DNA of 15,360 nucleotides from Polaromonas sp. (GCA_013205645.1 JABMMH010000205.1:1-15360), one strand, 5' to 3'. Shown: positions 6,365 through 13,640, counted from the stretch's first letter. Translations and numbers: made by a program. Notes: generated from the letters alone by a model not told the origin.

Positions 6365-7774
6365 TTGAAGCAGCTTTCCATTCCAAAGATGGCCATCAGC
6401 TTACCGCTCGCCATCTTGGCCGCAGCCATATTGATCTCGATCAATGAAGCCAGTTTTCACGCCTCCTCGCAAGCCACCACAAAGATTCAAGAAGCCGAGA
6501 TTGCGCGTCAGTCGGTAGACCAACTGATGAACACCATGCTTGACGCAGAAACGGGTACGCGGGGTTTCTTGCTGACCGGCAGTGAGAAGTACCTTCAGCC
6601 TTACAACAACGCCATGGCCGAACTCGGCGATCACCTCGGGCAACTGCGCGAGTTGCTGGCCGACCAGCCTGAGGCATTGGCCGATTTTGAGTTGATGGCG
6701 ATGCACATCAACCGCAAACAAAGCGAGCTCGACTTGAGCGTGCGCATGCGGAAAATCGGCAACGACGGCGCGTGGAAGTTCATGCTGACCACCGACGTGG
6801 GCAAGCAGCACATGGACGCCATCCGAGTTCAGTCCGAAAAGCTCATGACGACCAGTCTGTTGAACATGGAAACCGCACACCAGCAGATCAACAGCTCACT
6901 GCTGTTGTCGCGCATTGGCATTGCGGCCATCAGCCTGAGTGGCCTGCTGGCTTTTTACATGTACCTGCTGCAAACCGAGGCCCTGCTGGCGGCCGGTAAA
7001 CGCGAAAAATTGACCCTTCTCAACGAACGTGACCGACTCGAAGTGCAGGTGCGCGACCGCACCGCCAAACTCGCTCAGCTCGCCACCAACCTGCAAGAAG
7101 TTCGAGAAGATGAACGCGGCCATTTGGCGCGCGAACTGCATGACGAGCTCGGCGCCCTGCTCACAGCCGCCAAGCTGGATGTGGCACGCATCAGGTCGCG
7201 TTTGGGCAGCCGCCAGCCAGAGGCCAACGAGCGAATCGAGCACTTGATCAGTACCCTCAACAGCGGCATTGCGCTGAAGCGGCGGATTGTTGAGGACTTG
7301 CGTCCGTCCTCACTCTCGCACTTGGGTCTGGTGGCATCGCTTGAAATCCTCACGCGTGAGTTTGCCGATCGCTCCGGCATCGACATCGCCACCTCATTGG
7401 AGTCGGTTGAACTCGGCGGCGCCGCACAACTCACGGTCTACCGGCTGGTCCAAGAGTCACTGACCAACATGAGTAAATACGCCATGGCCAGCCATGCCGA
7501 CGTCACGCTGAGCAGCACCGATGACCACGTGACAATCGAAGTCCGTGACAACGGTCTGGGTTTTGACTCCGACAAGATCGCAGTGACCAGCCACGGACTG
7601 GCCGGCATGCGGCATCGCGTCGAAACCGCAGGCGGGCAATTGGTCATTGAAGCCAGTCCGGGCAAGGGCACGCACATTCGCGCCAACTTGCCCAAGACCC
7701 GCGAAGAGCAGAACCTGCAAGCCAATGTCCTACAAGGCTCAGGCGCATTCACTGACAAAGCTACCCGCGCCTAA
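6365..7774 (+). CDS. CHASE3-domain sensor histidine kinase (HisKA_3/NarX-like class)
   Basis: A 469-residue membrane sensor kinase. Transmembrane segments at about 9-27 and 181-203 bracket a periplasmic domain (about 30-178) with the CHASE3 hallmark LDAETGTRGFLLTGSEKYLQ (59-78). A coiled stretch (215-248) leads to the dimerisation/phosphotransfer helix ERGHLARELHDELGALLT with phosphohistidine H259. The HATPase domain has VYRLVQESLTNMSKYA (N box, N368), VRDNGLGF (393-400), HGLAGMRHRV (410-419) and GKGT (433-436). All catalytic motifs look intact. The start is TTG, supported by GGGAG seven bases upstream; an ATG eight codons later would cut into the first helix. It is divergent from the NarL-type regulator, its likely partner. 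The stimulus is unknown. Confidence 0.94.
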   Translation: MKQLSIPKMAISLPLAILAAAILISINEASFHASSQATTKIQEAEIARQSVDQLMNTMLDAETGTRGFLLTGSEKYLQPYNNAMAELGDHLGQLRELLADQPEALADFELMAMHINRKQSELDLSVRMRKIGNDGAWKFMLTTDVGKQHMDAIRVQSEKLMTTSLLNMETAHQQINSSLLLSRIGIAAISLSGLLAFYMYLLQTEALLAAGKREKLTLLNERDRLEVQVRDRTAKLAQLATNLQEVREDERGHLARELHDELGALLTAAKLDVARIRSRLGSRQPEANERIEHLISTLNSGIALKRRIVEDLRPSSLSHLGLVASLEILTREFADRSGIDIATSLESVELGGAAQLTVYRLVQESLTNMSKYAMASHADVTLSSTDDHVTIEVRDNGLGFDSDKIAVTSHGLAGMRHRVETAGGQLVIEASPGKGTHIRANLPKTREEQNLQANVLQGSGAFTDKATRA

Positions 7775-7824
7775 CCGATGAAGCTCATCAAAAGAGTTCT
7801 CTAAACTGATAGCCAGACGTTGAA

Positions 7825-7909
7825 AGAAGTACTCTTCTAGATCAGGCCGTAGGATTCGGCACCGAGGGGAGAGGCTTTCACGACACACAGGCTGGAGCAG
7901 CTTTGCTGC
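7825..7909. other. Spacer between kinase and DUF883-like gene with short inverted repeats
   Basis: The 175-base stretch 7775-7949 contains no gene I can support. It holds two short perfect inverted repeats: AGAAG-TACT-CTTCT (7825-7838) and GCAGC-TTT-GCTGC (7897-7909). Between them is GCCG-TAGGATT-CGGC (about 7846-7860), whose GTAGG resembles a half-site of the dyad at 5056-5073. Neither hairpin has a T run, so I call no terminator, and no convincing -35/-10 pair is visible. Confidence 0.25.
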
Positions 7910-7949
7910 CCACTTGCTTCAATCAACCCCCTCAACCCAAGGATCTGTC

Positions 7950-8336
7950 ATGAACACCCCCACCAACTCCGCAACCCAAGCCGCCCGCGCTACCCGTGAC
8001 GAAGCCCTGCAAGCAACAGTCCAAGCGACTGAGCTGTCACGCAGCTACGCAAAAGAAGCCCTAGACCAAGCCGAAGGCAAGATCCGCGAACTGCGTGGCA
8101 ACGTCGACCCGATGGTCGACAAACTGGCCGACACCGCTCAAAAATTAGCCCGTCAAAGCATGGACATGGCCACCGAAGCCAAGCACAAAGCTGAAGAATC
8201 GATGGCCCGCTATGCCGGCATCACCACCAAGTACGTCAGCGAGCAACCCATGCGCTCCGTTCTGATTGCCGCCGCCGTCGGTGCCGCAGTTGCCCTGCTG
8301 GTCGCGGCCGCCCGTAGCAACAACAAGCGCTACTGA
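7950..8336 (+). CDS. DUF883-like (ElaB/YqjD-type) membrane-anchored protein
   Basis: A 128-residue protein with a long charged, Ala-rich amphipathic helical region (about 10-90). It then has the family-type junction YVSEQPMRSV and a single C-terminal hydrophobic helix (about 103-121, IAAAVGAAVALLVAAA), ending in a short basic tail (RSNNKRY). This is the layout of ElaB/YqjD/DUF883 proteins, inner-membrane proteins that in E. coli bind ribosomes in stationary phase (known for YqjD; not shown here). The ATG at 7950 has AAGGA six bases upstream; a TTG at 7914 without such support is less likely. The next gene starts 36 bases later, giving an order like yqjD-yqjE-yqjK. A stress or stationary-phase role is inferred. 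Confidence 0.82.
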   Translation: MNTPTNSATQAARATRDEALQATVQATELSRSYAKEALDQAEGKIRELRGNVDPMVDKLADTAQKLARQSMDMATEAKHKAEESMARYAGITTKYVSEQPMRSVLIAAAVGAAVALLVAAARSNNKRY

Positions 8337-8372
8337 TCTGTATTGACCCTTTTAAGGTTGCCACCCCCATTT

Positions 8373-8738
8373 ATGCTCCATCCCCTTTTCGCTACCCTGA
8401 TCAAGCGCCCTGACCTGATCGCTGATCACATAGCAGCTTATGTCGAACTGACGCACCAAGAGACCTCTGGGCTTGCCGCAGACTGGTTGCAGCGTGGGCT
8501 GGCTTGGGCGTTGGTGGCCTTGGGGGCTTTGGTGTTTGTTCTTTTTTCTGGCATCGCGCTCATGCTCGGTGCTTTGAATCAATTTCATTGGTTGTTGGTC
8601 GCCGTTCCAGGGGTGGTCTTGCTGTTCACCTTGCTGGCTTTTTTGAAAGCCAAAACACCCGTCGACATCGACCGCTTCACGGAACTCAAAGCGCAAATGG
8701 ACAGCGACTTACGCGCCCTGCGTGAGGCCGCAGAATGA
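8373..8738 (+). CDS. Phage holin superfamily III-like membrane protein (YqjE type)
   Basis: A 121-residue inner-membrane protein with two hydrophobic helices (about 42-67 and 72-91) between a short N-terminal region (ADHIAAYVELTHQE) and a charged C-terminal tail (TELKAQMDSDLRALREAAE). This matches the YqjE/holin superfamily III pattern of cellular, non-lytic proteins found next to DUF883 genes. The ATG at 8373 is chosen; a TTG at 8343 would add ten residues, and neither has a strong Shine-Dalgarno. Its stop overlaps the start of the next gene (ATGA), indicating one operon. Function in this setting is unknown, and nothing here points to a prophage. Confidence 0.78.
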   Translation: MLHPLFATLIKRPDLIADHIAAYVELTHQETSGLAADWLQRGLAWALVALGALVFVLFSGIALMLGALNQFHWLLVAVPGVVLLFTLLAFLKAKTPVDIDRFTELKAQMDSDLRALREAAE

Positions 8739-9220
8739 ACTTGACACCGCAGGAACGTCTCGCGGCCAGTCGACGCGCGATCGTGCAGTGCATGAACCGA
8801 GACCACCATGAGCATAGCCATAATGAAACGCCAGACGGCGCGCCATCAAGGTCTGCGGATGAAGAGCCTCGGGTTTCTGCTGGCGCATCGCGTTCGAACC
8901 AGAAACACTCATCAGGCTTGAATGGGCTCTGGCGCGTCGCACGGCGAACCGCTTCGGGATGGTGGCGTTCCCATCCGGCCAGTCTGGCAGTGGAGGTGGT
9001 GCAGCCAATGGTCGAAAACTATGCACGCGCCAACCCCTTCAAACTGATCGGCATGGCCGCCGTCGCGGGTGCGGTCGTGGTCACCGCCAAGCCATGGCGA
9101 CTTATTTCTGTCACTGGTGTCTTGATCGCGGCCATGCGGTCAACCCAGATGTCTAGCCTGATCGCCTCTGTTTTGTCATCCCCACGTGACTATCCAAGTG
9201 AAGAGCCTCGCGACCGCTAA
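8735..9220 (+). CDS. Uncharacterised two-helix membrane protein of the yqjDE-like operon
   Basis: A 161-residue protein of unknown function. The N-terminal 60 residues are polar and low in complexity (His, Ser, Asp rich). They are followed by GLWRVARRTASGWWRSHPAS (61-80) and two hydrophobic helices (about 102-119 and 123-147) joined by AKPWRL. The position after DUF883-like and holin-like genes corresponds to yqjK in E. coli, but I see no specific YqjK similarity, so I do not assign the name. Its ATG overlaps the previous stop by 4 bases, so translation is probably coupled. The WWxxHP and KPWR motifs suggest a conserved family of membrane proteins in Burkholderiales (from memory, unverified). 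Confidence 0.75.
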   Translation: MNLTPQERLAASRRAIVQCMNRDHHEHSHNETPDGAPSRSADEEPRVSAGASRSNQKHSSGLNGLWRVARRTASGWWRSHPASLAVEVVQPMVENYARANPFKLIGMAAVAGAVVVTAKPWRLISVTGVLIAAMRSTQMSSLIASVLSSPRDYPSEEPRDR

Positions 9221-9260
9221 CGACTCATAAAAGCCATCTTTTTGACTCTAGGAGATTGCC

Positions 9261-9575
9261 ATGAAATACGCTCGTGCCATTGCCTTCGCCACCATGACTG
9301 GAATCACCCTCATCAGCGCGGGTTGCGCTGTGGTGATGGGTCAAGAAACGGCAGGCTCCTACGTCGATGACGCTGCCATCACCACCAGCATCAAAGCCAA
9401 ATTCATCGACGACAAAATTGTCTCTGCATCGTCCATCAGCGTTGAAACGTTGAACGGCACCGTGCAGTTGTCAGGCTTTGCCAAAAATACGGCCGAAAAA
9501 TCCAAAGCTGAGCAAATTGCCCGCAGCACCAAAAATGTGAAGTCGGTTCGCAACGATATCGTTCTGCGCCCTTGA
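9261..9575 (+). CDS. BON-domain protein, probable lipoprotein
   Basis: A 104-residue exported protein. The N terminus MKYARAIAFATMTGITLISA is a signal sequence leading to GCA with C22, a likely but imperfect lipobox (SAGC). One BON domain fills residues 36-104: DDAAITTSIKAKFIDDKIVS, then VETLNGTVQLSGFAKNTAEK, then SVRNDIVLRP. BON domains in OsmY/DolP-type proteins bind phospholipid surfaces and are linked to envelope stress (family knowledge). AGGAG seven bases before the ATG is a good Shine-Dalgarno. The gap of 40 bases after the previous gene suggests either operon membership or its own promoter. It is convergent with the nuclease gene, with 12 bases between. Confidence 0.9.
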   Translation: MKYARAIAFATMTGITLISAGCAVVMGQETAGSYVDDAAITTSIKAKFIDDKIVSASSISVETLNGTVQLSGFAKNTAEKSKAEQIARSTKNVKSVRNDIVLRP

Positions 9576-9587
9576 CGGCCTAAGGGC
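9568..9587. terminator. Possible bidirectional hairpin between convergent genes
   Basis: GCCCTT (9568-9573) and AAGGGC (9582-9587) are perfect arms around an 8-base loop and cover the 12-base gap between the BON gene and the nuclease gene, which point towards each other. Neither side has a clear T run, so efficient intrinsic termination is doubtful. Confidence 0.3.
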
Positions 9588-10100
9588 TCAGCGCTGGTAG
9601 GGACACCGACCGTGACGACGCCTGAAGTCACGCGGGTACTCGGCCGGCATTTCGGCAAAGAGTCCCCGGCCTAGCAGCTTTGCGTTGTCTTCTTCTTGGA
9701 CATAAGGGCCATGGTCTTGTCGGTAGCGGCTGGACCAAGCGTGACCGCGCTGCACCATCCACTGACCCACATCTTCTTGGCTCAGGTAAATCAACGCCAG
9801 ATCACGACCATACACATCGACGCCTTGCAGCTTGACCGTCACCATACGCTGGTGAATGCGTTCATTCAACGCTGTCCGCGCCGCCACGCCGCCGGCTTGG
9901 CAAATCTCAGGTGCGTCCATACCAATGATCCGAATCTTGTGCAAAGCCCCGCCCTCCAGCGGCCGCACGTGCACCGTGTCGCCATCCACAACGCGCGTGA
10001 CCACGCCCTGCCATGACGTCGGCTCGGCAGGCGGCTTGGCTGACACAGGCCAAGCCAGCATCAAGAGCAGCAGTCCGGCCCAAGGTTGCCACGCCATCAT
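9588..10100 (-). CDS. Exported thermonuclease-family (SNase) protein
   Basis: A 170-residue protein with an N-terminal signal peptide (MMAWQPWAGLLLLMLAWPVSA, likely cut before KPP) and a staphylococcal-nuclease-like domain (about 30-155). Key residues are visible: GVVTRVVDGDTVHVR (D39 and D41), RIIGMDAPEI with R57, D62 and E65, and VDVYGRDLALIYL with R99. These correspond to the calcium-binding and catalytic Asp, Arg, Glu and Arg of micrococcal nuclease, so it is probably active on nucleic acid in the periplasm or outside. The start at 10098-10100 (or the adjacent ATG at 10095-10097) is chosen because it begins the signal peptide. Longer frames run into the DUF429 gene. It begins 7 bases after the DUF429 stop, so it is likely co-transcribed. 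Confidence 0.92.
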   Translation of the reverse strand: MMAWQPWAGLLLLMLAWPVSAKPPAEPTSWQGVVTRVVDGDTVHVRPLEGGALHKIRIIGMDAPEICQAGGVAARTALNERIHQRMVTVKLQGVDVYGRDLALIYLSQEDVGQWMVQRGHAWSSRYRQDHGPYVQEEDNAKLLGRGLFAEMPAEYPRDFRRRHGRCPYQR

Positions 10101-10107
10101 GTCGTCA

Positions 10108-10980
10108 TCAAGCCGACAGAATCCAGCCCTCGAGCGGATCAACCGCTTCTGGCAGACCGTAGCGAGGTTTGCCATCCAAGTGCTGTTGCTGCGCCCAAGC
10201 CGCTTGCACCAAACACAGCACGGCATCCAGCGAATCGCCGGTGGCGTCATCGACCAGACGATCACGCTGCGCATGCGTCAGCTTGAGGCGCAGTCGCAGC
10301 CGCGTTTGGCCGTGCTCCAGCGCTGTGAGCATGTCTTTGCGGGCGATGAGTCGCTCAGGCGTTTGCAAGGCCTTGGCGTCGTTCTTGTAGCTGCGGGTTT
10401 TGCTGCTCAGACCCGCTGACTGCCCTGCTTGCTGAAGCAGTTCACGCGCCAACAAACCGGGGTAAGCCTCCAGGGCAATGCGCGCAAAAGCGGTCGTTGC
10501 CACGCTAGGCGCGCCCAAGCCTGGCAGTTGCACGCCGGCGGCAATCAAACGCGGCACACCCGCATGCAACATATAGGCGACGGGTGGATTCACCCACTTC
10601 ATGGAACTGCTGGAGCCAGCAGGTAGGTCAGTCGCGCGGTGGGCAAACTTCTGCCCCACAGGCCGGGCATTGCAAAAGGCCGCGAAGCTGTTGCGAATCT
10701 CGGGCCGGCTCAAGCTGGCGTAGTGCTGCATGCAAGCCAGCCAATCGTCCGGCCAACCCAGCGTGGTCACCAGCTCACGCGGCAAACCAAAGGGCAAATC
10801 AAATGCGCCGACCCAGGCGCGTTCTTGCGTCAACCAGAGCGAAAAATCTTCCAGCGTTTCAACCCGCTCCAGTTGCGCCAATTGAACCCGACCGCGATGC
10901 AACTGGCCCGTGGCAAAAACGATGGGTTTGCGGCGACTGGGACTGCTGGAAAAATCGCAGCCGGCAAGAAGCATGTCCAA
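10108..10980 (-). CDS. DUF429 domain protein (RNase H-like fold, function unknown)
   Basis: A 290-residue protein of the DUF429 family. It opens LLAGCDFSSSPSRRKPIVFA with D9, the first acidic position of the predicted RNase H-like fold. Further acidic candidates are D61 in GAFDLPFGLPREL, E171 in ALEAYPG, and D249/D252 in ATGDSLDAVLCLVQAA. The C terminus has LEGWI, a usual DUF429 ending. No enzymatic activity is established for this group that I can cite. The start can be M1 (10980) or M3 (10974). It lies 4 bases after the BLUF stop and 7 bases before the nuclease start, so the three form one tight unit. Pairing with a nuclease hints at nucleic-acid work, but this is only inference. Confidence 0.85.
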   Translation of the reverse strand: MDMLLAGCDFSSSPSRRKPIVFATGQLHRGRVQLAQLERVETLEDFSLWLTQERAWVGAFDLPFGLPRELVTTLGWPDDWLACMQHYASLSRPEIRNSFAAFCNARPVGQKFAHRATDLPAGSSSSMKWVNPPVAYMLHAGVPRLIAAGVQLPGLGAPSVATTAFARIALEAYPGLLARELLQQAGQSAGLSSKTRSYKNDAKALQTPERLIARKDMLTALEHGQTRLRLRLKLTHAQRDRLVDDATGDSLDAVLCLVQAAWAQQQHLDGKPRYGLPEAVDPLEGWILSA

Positions 10981-10984
10981 GGCG

Positions 10985-11410
10985 TCAGGAACGACCGACG
11001 ATGGACGCTGTCGCCATCAATTCCTGCAGCAAAGCCATGGACACCGCACCAGACATGCTGTAAGGGTCGAGCTCTGGTCGTTCTGAGTATTTCAGCAAGA
11101 TAGAGGTGTTGAGCTTGGCTGCGTTGACCTGGCCCATGGTCCAGCCGCCAAACTTGCGCTCGCTGATTTCTTCGTAGCTCAGCAAAATCACGTCTTTGTG
11201 GCGCGGGTCGTTGAGGATGTGTTTATACAGCTCGTTGACCGCCATGCGCCCGCCTTCTAAGGCCTGCAAAAAGATACCGCCGCCATAGCAAAGAATACCG
11301 GTGATGCCGCAAGTCGGGTTGTGGCTGCGCGACTTGGCCAGAATGGCGTCTGTGGCTTCAGAATTCTGGGGATCAGCCGCGCGGCTGGCATAAAGAAGGC
11401 GAACCAACAT
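10985..11410 (-). CDS. BLUF-domain blue-light photoreceptor (FAD-binding)
   Basis: A 141-residue short BLUF protein: one flavin-binding sensor domain (about 1-95) with a short C-terminal cap and no output domain. The photocycle residues are present: tyrosine Y7 (LVRLLYASRA), asparagine N31 (SRSHNPTCGITGILCYGGGI) and glutamine Q49 (FLQALEGGR). W90 and M92 in FGGWTMG are at the semi-conserved strand-5 position. It should therefore respond to blue light by rearranging the Tyr-Gln-flavin hydrogen bonds. AAGGA (11420-11424 on minus) nine bases before the ATG supports the start. It follows folE after 72 bases and leads directly into DUF429 and the nuclease. Short BLUF proteins act by binding partner proteins; the partner here is unknown. 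Confidence 0.95.
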   Translation of the reverse strand: MLVRLLYASRAADPQNSEATDAILAKSRSHNPTCGITGILCYGGGIFLQALEGGRMAVNELYKHILNDPRHKDVILLSYEEISERKFGGWTMGQVNAAKLNTSILLKYSERPELDPYSMSGAVSMALLQELMATASIVGRS

Positions 11411-11460
11411 GATGAGATGTCCTTTGGCGATGAAAGCGCACTGTCATGAAAACACAGAAG

Positions 11461-11475
11461 GCCGTGCAATACGGC
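11461..11475. repeat. Small hairpin in the folE-BLUF spacer
   Basis: GCCGT (11461-11465) and ACGGC (11471-11475) are perfect 5-base arms around GCAAT in the 72-base gap. Read on minus it is followed by CTTCTGTGTTTT, which is too weak for a confident terminator but might reduce read-through from folE into the BLUF unit. Read on plus it has TTTTT after four bases, but no plus-strand gene ends here. Confidence 0.25.
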
Positions 11476-11482
11476 TGGGTTT

Positions 11483-12226
11483 TTAACCGTTGGTCTTCTT
11501 TGGAATGAGGGAGAGAAATTCACGGCGCAAGTTCGGGTCTTTCAAGAAGACGCCGCGCATCACCGAGTTGATCATCTTGCTGTCGAGGTCTTTGACACCG
11601 CGCCAGCCCATGCAGAAATGCGTGGCTTCCATGACGATGGCGAGACCGTCAGGCTGTGTTTTTTCTTGGATCAAGTCGGCCAGCTGAACCACCGCCTCTT
11701 CTTGAATCTGTGGTCGGCCCATGACCCATTCGGCCAGACGCGCGTATTTGGACAGGCCGATCACGTTGGTGTGTTCGTTCGGCAAGACACCGATCCAAAC
11801 CTGACCAATCACCGGGCAAAAATGGTGCGAGCAAGCGCTGCGCACGGTGATGGGCCCGACGATCATGAGCTCATTCAGGTGCTCAGCGTTAGGGAACTCG
11901 GTGATGGGCGGGGCGTGCAGGTAACGGCCTTTGAAGACCTCGTTGAGGTACATCTTGGCAACGCGCCGGGCGGTGTTGTTGGTGTTGTGGTCGTTGACGG
12001 TGTCGATGACCAAGCTGTCCAGGACACCCTGCATCTTGACCTCGACTTCATCCAGCAACTTTTCCAAGTCACCGGGCTCGATGAATTCGGCGATGTTGTC
12101 ATTGGCGTTGAAGCGCTTGCGGGCGTGGGCAATGCGCTCTCGGATCTTGACCGACATGGGGGTGCCTTCATCGTCGGCATCGGGCGCCGATCCGGGCGCT
12201 GTGGGCGTGGTTGATTTCATAAGCAT
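11483..12226 (-). CDS. folE: GTP cyclohydrolase I
   Basis: Converts GTP to 7,8-dihydroneopterin triphosphate, the first step of folate and pterin synthesis. The 247-residue product has an acidic Pro/Ser-rich N-terminal extension (about 1-23) and a GTP-CH-I domain. The zinc ligands C132 and H135 lie in RSACSHHFCPVIGQVWIG and C205 lies in THFCMGWRGV. Other conserved parts are HNTNNTARRVAKMYLNE (80-96) and VIGLSKYARL (155-164). The segments around the metal site differ from E. coli FolE (CSHHFCPV rather than CEHHF), which suggests a separate bacterial subgroup. Starts at 12226, 12220 or 12157 are all in frame; none has a clear Shine-Dalgarno. It precedes the BLUF unit, with nudB of the same pathway about 1.5 kb upstream. 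Confidence 0.94.
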   Translation of the reverse strand: MLMKSTTPTAPGSAPDADDEGTPMSVKIRERIAHARKRFNANDNIAEFIEPGDLEKLLDEVEVKMQGVLDSLVIDTVNDHNTNNTARRVAKMYLNEVFKGRYLHAPPITEFPNAEHLNELMIVGPITVRSACSHHFCPVIGQVWIGVLPNEHTNVIGLSKYARLAEWVMGRPQIQEEAVVQLADLIQEKTQPDGLAIVMEATHFCMGWRGVKDLDSKMINSVMRGVFLKDPNLRREFLSLIPKKTNG

Positions 12227-12315
12227 GCAGGATGTTAACAGTCCTGAAAAAACCTGTTCGGGCTATTGCCATGCAGACAGTTCAGCTCAAAAACCTTGGC
12301 TGCATTGACACTCAC

Positions 12316-12350
12316 GCTACAAATTAAATAGCAAATTAATACGGTGTAGC
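12316..12350. repeat. AT-rich imperfect dyad between clsB and folE
   Basis: GCTACA (12316-12321) and TGTAGC (12345-12350) enclose an AT-rich core in which AAATTAA is repeated (12321-12327 and 12333-12339). The right arm touches the clsB stop codon. It resembles the GCTA-rich AT elements scattered between genes in Comamonadaceae (recollection, not checked). A TTGACA hexamer at 12305-12310 is on the plus strand, where no gene follows. The rest of the 123-base gap shows nothing I can name. Confidence 0.3.
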
Positions 12351-13624
12351 TAATACCGCTGACCGGCCAGCAACAAAGCCAGCCGCATCAGTGCGTAGGC
12401 CGCGAGGTCGACCAGGCGCTGACGCCAAGGCCGCCCCTTGTACTCAGCCGCATCGACACGTCGGCCATGGCCAGCGATAGCGGCCAGCAGCCGCGCCCGC
12501 AGGTCCTCGGCGAAGACACGGTCGTCCAGCACCACGTTGGCTTCGCGCGCCAACAACAGGCTCAAGGGATCAAGATTGGATGAGCCCACCGTGGCCCAGT
12601 GGCCATCGACCACCGCCACTTTGGCGTGCAAAAAGCTGGCTTCGTACTCGTGGATTTCAACCCCAGCGTCGAGCAGCGCACCATAGACCGGTCGGGTGGC
12701 GTGGTACTGCATGAAGTACTCGTACTTGCCCTGCAGCAGCAAGGTGACCTTGACGCCGCGCCGCGCCGCCTTGATCAGCGCACGACGCAAGCGGCCACCC
12801 GGCACAAAATACGCGTTGGCGATCAGGATTTCTTGACGCGCTTGACCAATGGCCTTGCGGTAAGCGCGTTCAATGATGTTACGGTTGAGTAAATTGTCGC
12901 GCAGCAACAGCGCCGCCCGGACTTTCGGTAAGTTATGCGACGTTCTGACCACTGCGGGCCGGGATGACAGCGCCAACGCACGACGGCGTGCCAAACGCGC
13001 GGCACTGATACGGCCACCGTCGCCAGCGGCCTTGAACGCCTCCCAAGCCGCTGCCAAATGGTGACGACGAGCGCTGTAGCCAGCTTGCACCCGCCACCAC
13101 AGCAGCGCCATGGCCTCAGAAGCGGCGTCGGCCGCCGGTCCATGCAGTGCCACGGTAAAATCAAAACGCGGCGAGGCGAGCACGCCATGCGTTGGATCGT
13201 AGTAATCGTCAAGGACATTGTGGCCGCCACAAAAAACCAGACCTTGATCCACCACGCAGAGCTTGCGGTGCAGCCGTCGCCAAAGGTCTGGCCGCACCAG
13301 CCCCAAGCTAGGCCAGTTGCCGGTCAGCGGGAAGTACACCTGCCAGTGCACGCCCGCAGTTTTGAGCTTTGCCTGCCACTCAGCGTCAAGCGCTGCCGTG
13401 CCAATGCCATCGACCAGCACCTGCACCGTCACGTCGCGTCTGGCTGCGCGGATCAAGGCGTCCGCCACATCGGCACCCGCGCCATGAAAATCAAAGATAT
13501 AGGTTTCGAGCTGAACCCAATCAACCGCGTCGTCGATTGCAGCGATCAGCGCTGGAAAGAAAGCGGCGCCGCCGCGCAGCAGTTGCGGTGGCTTCAGTGG
13601 TGTGGACGGCGTAGCTTCAAGCAT
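12350..13624 (-). CDS. clsB: Cardiolipin synthase, ClsB type (phospholipase D superfamily)
   Basis: A 424-residue phospholipase-D-superfamily enzyme that should transfer phosphatidyl groups to make cardiolipin at the inner membrane. Both HKD motifs are intact: RLHRKLCVVDQGLVFCGGHN (H119, K121, D126) and FLHAKVAVVDGHWATVGSSN (H333, K335, D340). The N-terminal YIFDFHGAGADVADALIRAA (42-61) and the absence of N-terminal transmembrane helices fit ClsB rather than ClsA. A hydrophobic stretch (about 406-420, AAYALMRLALLLAG) closes the protein, as in ClsB homologues. The ATG at 13622-13624 lacks a clear Shine-Dalgarno. The gene follows nudB after 52 bases. ClsC or another PLD enzyme is less likely. 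Confidence 0.9.
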   Translation of the reverse strand: MLEATPSTPLKPPQLLRGGAAFFPALIAAIDDAVDWVQLETYIFDFHGAGADVADALIRAARRDVTVQVLVDGIGTAALDAEWQAKLKTAGVHWQVYFPLTGNWPSLGLVRPDLWRRLHRKLCVVDQGLVFCGGHNVLDDYYDPTHGVLASPRFDFTVALHGPAADAASEAMALLWWRVQAGYSARRHHLAAAWEAFKAAGDGGRISAARLARRRALALSSRPAVVRTSHNLPKVRAALLLRDNLLNRNIIERAYRKAIGQARQEILIANAYFVPGGRLRRALIKAARRGVKVTLLLQGKYEYFMQYHATRPVYGALLDAGVEIHEYEASFLHAKVAVVDGHWATVGSSNLDPLSLLLAREANVVLDDRVFAEDLRARLLAAIAGHGRRVDAAEYKGRPWRQRLVDLAAYALMRLALLLAGQRY

Positions 13625-13640
13625 GCGTCAAGGGTGACAC

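Noticed and set aside
5592..6368. Long open frame (258 codons) on plus across the NarL-type regulator
   Set aside because: It is antisense to a regulator with every family motif intact; its translation has no recognisable domain.
8373..8738. Holin-like protein as a sign of prophage lysis genes
   Set aside because: No endolysin, integrase or structural phage gene is nearby; the order with a DUF883-like gene fits a cellular yqjDE-type operon.
11461..11484. Plus-strand intrinsic terminator (hairpin plus TTTTT)
   Set aside because: No plus-strand gene ends there, and the T run is part of the folE stop region read in reverse.
11618..12214. Plus-strand open frame of 198 codons opposite folE
   Set aside because: Shadow of folE in GC-rich DNA; Val/Asp-rich translation without domain features.
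12305..12333. TTGACA on plus followed by AT-rich sequence, promoter-like
   Set aside because: No plus-strand gene follows and no good -10 at 16-18 bases; transcription would run antisense to clsB.
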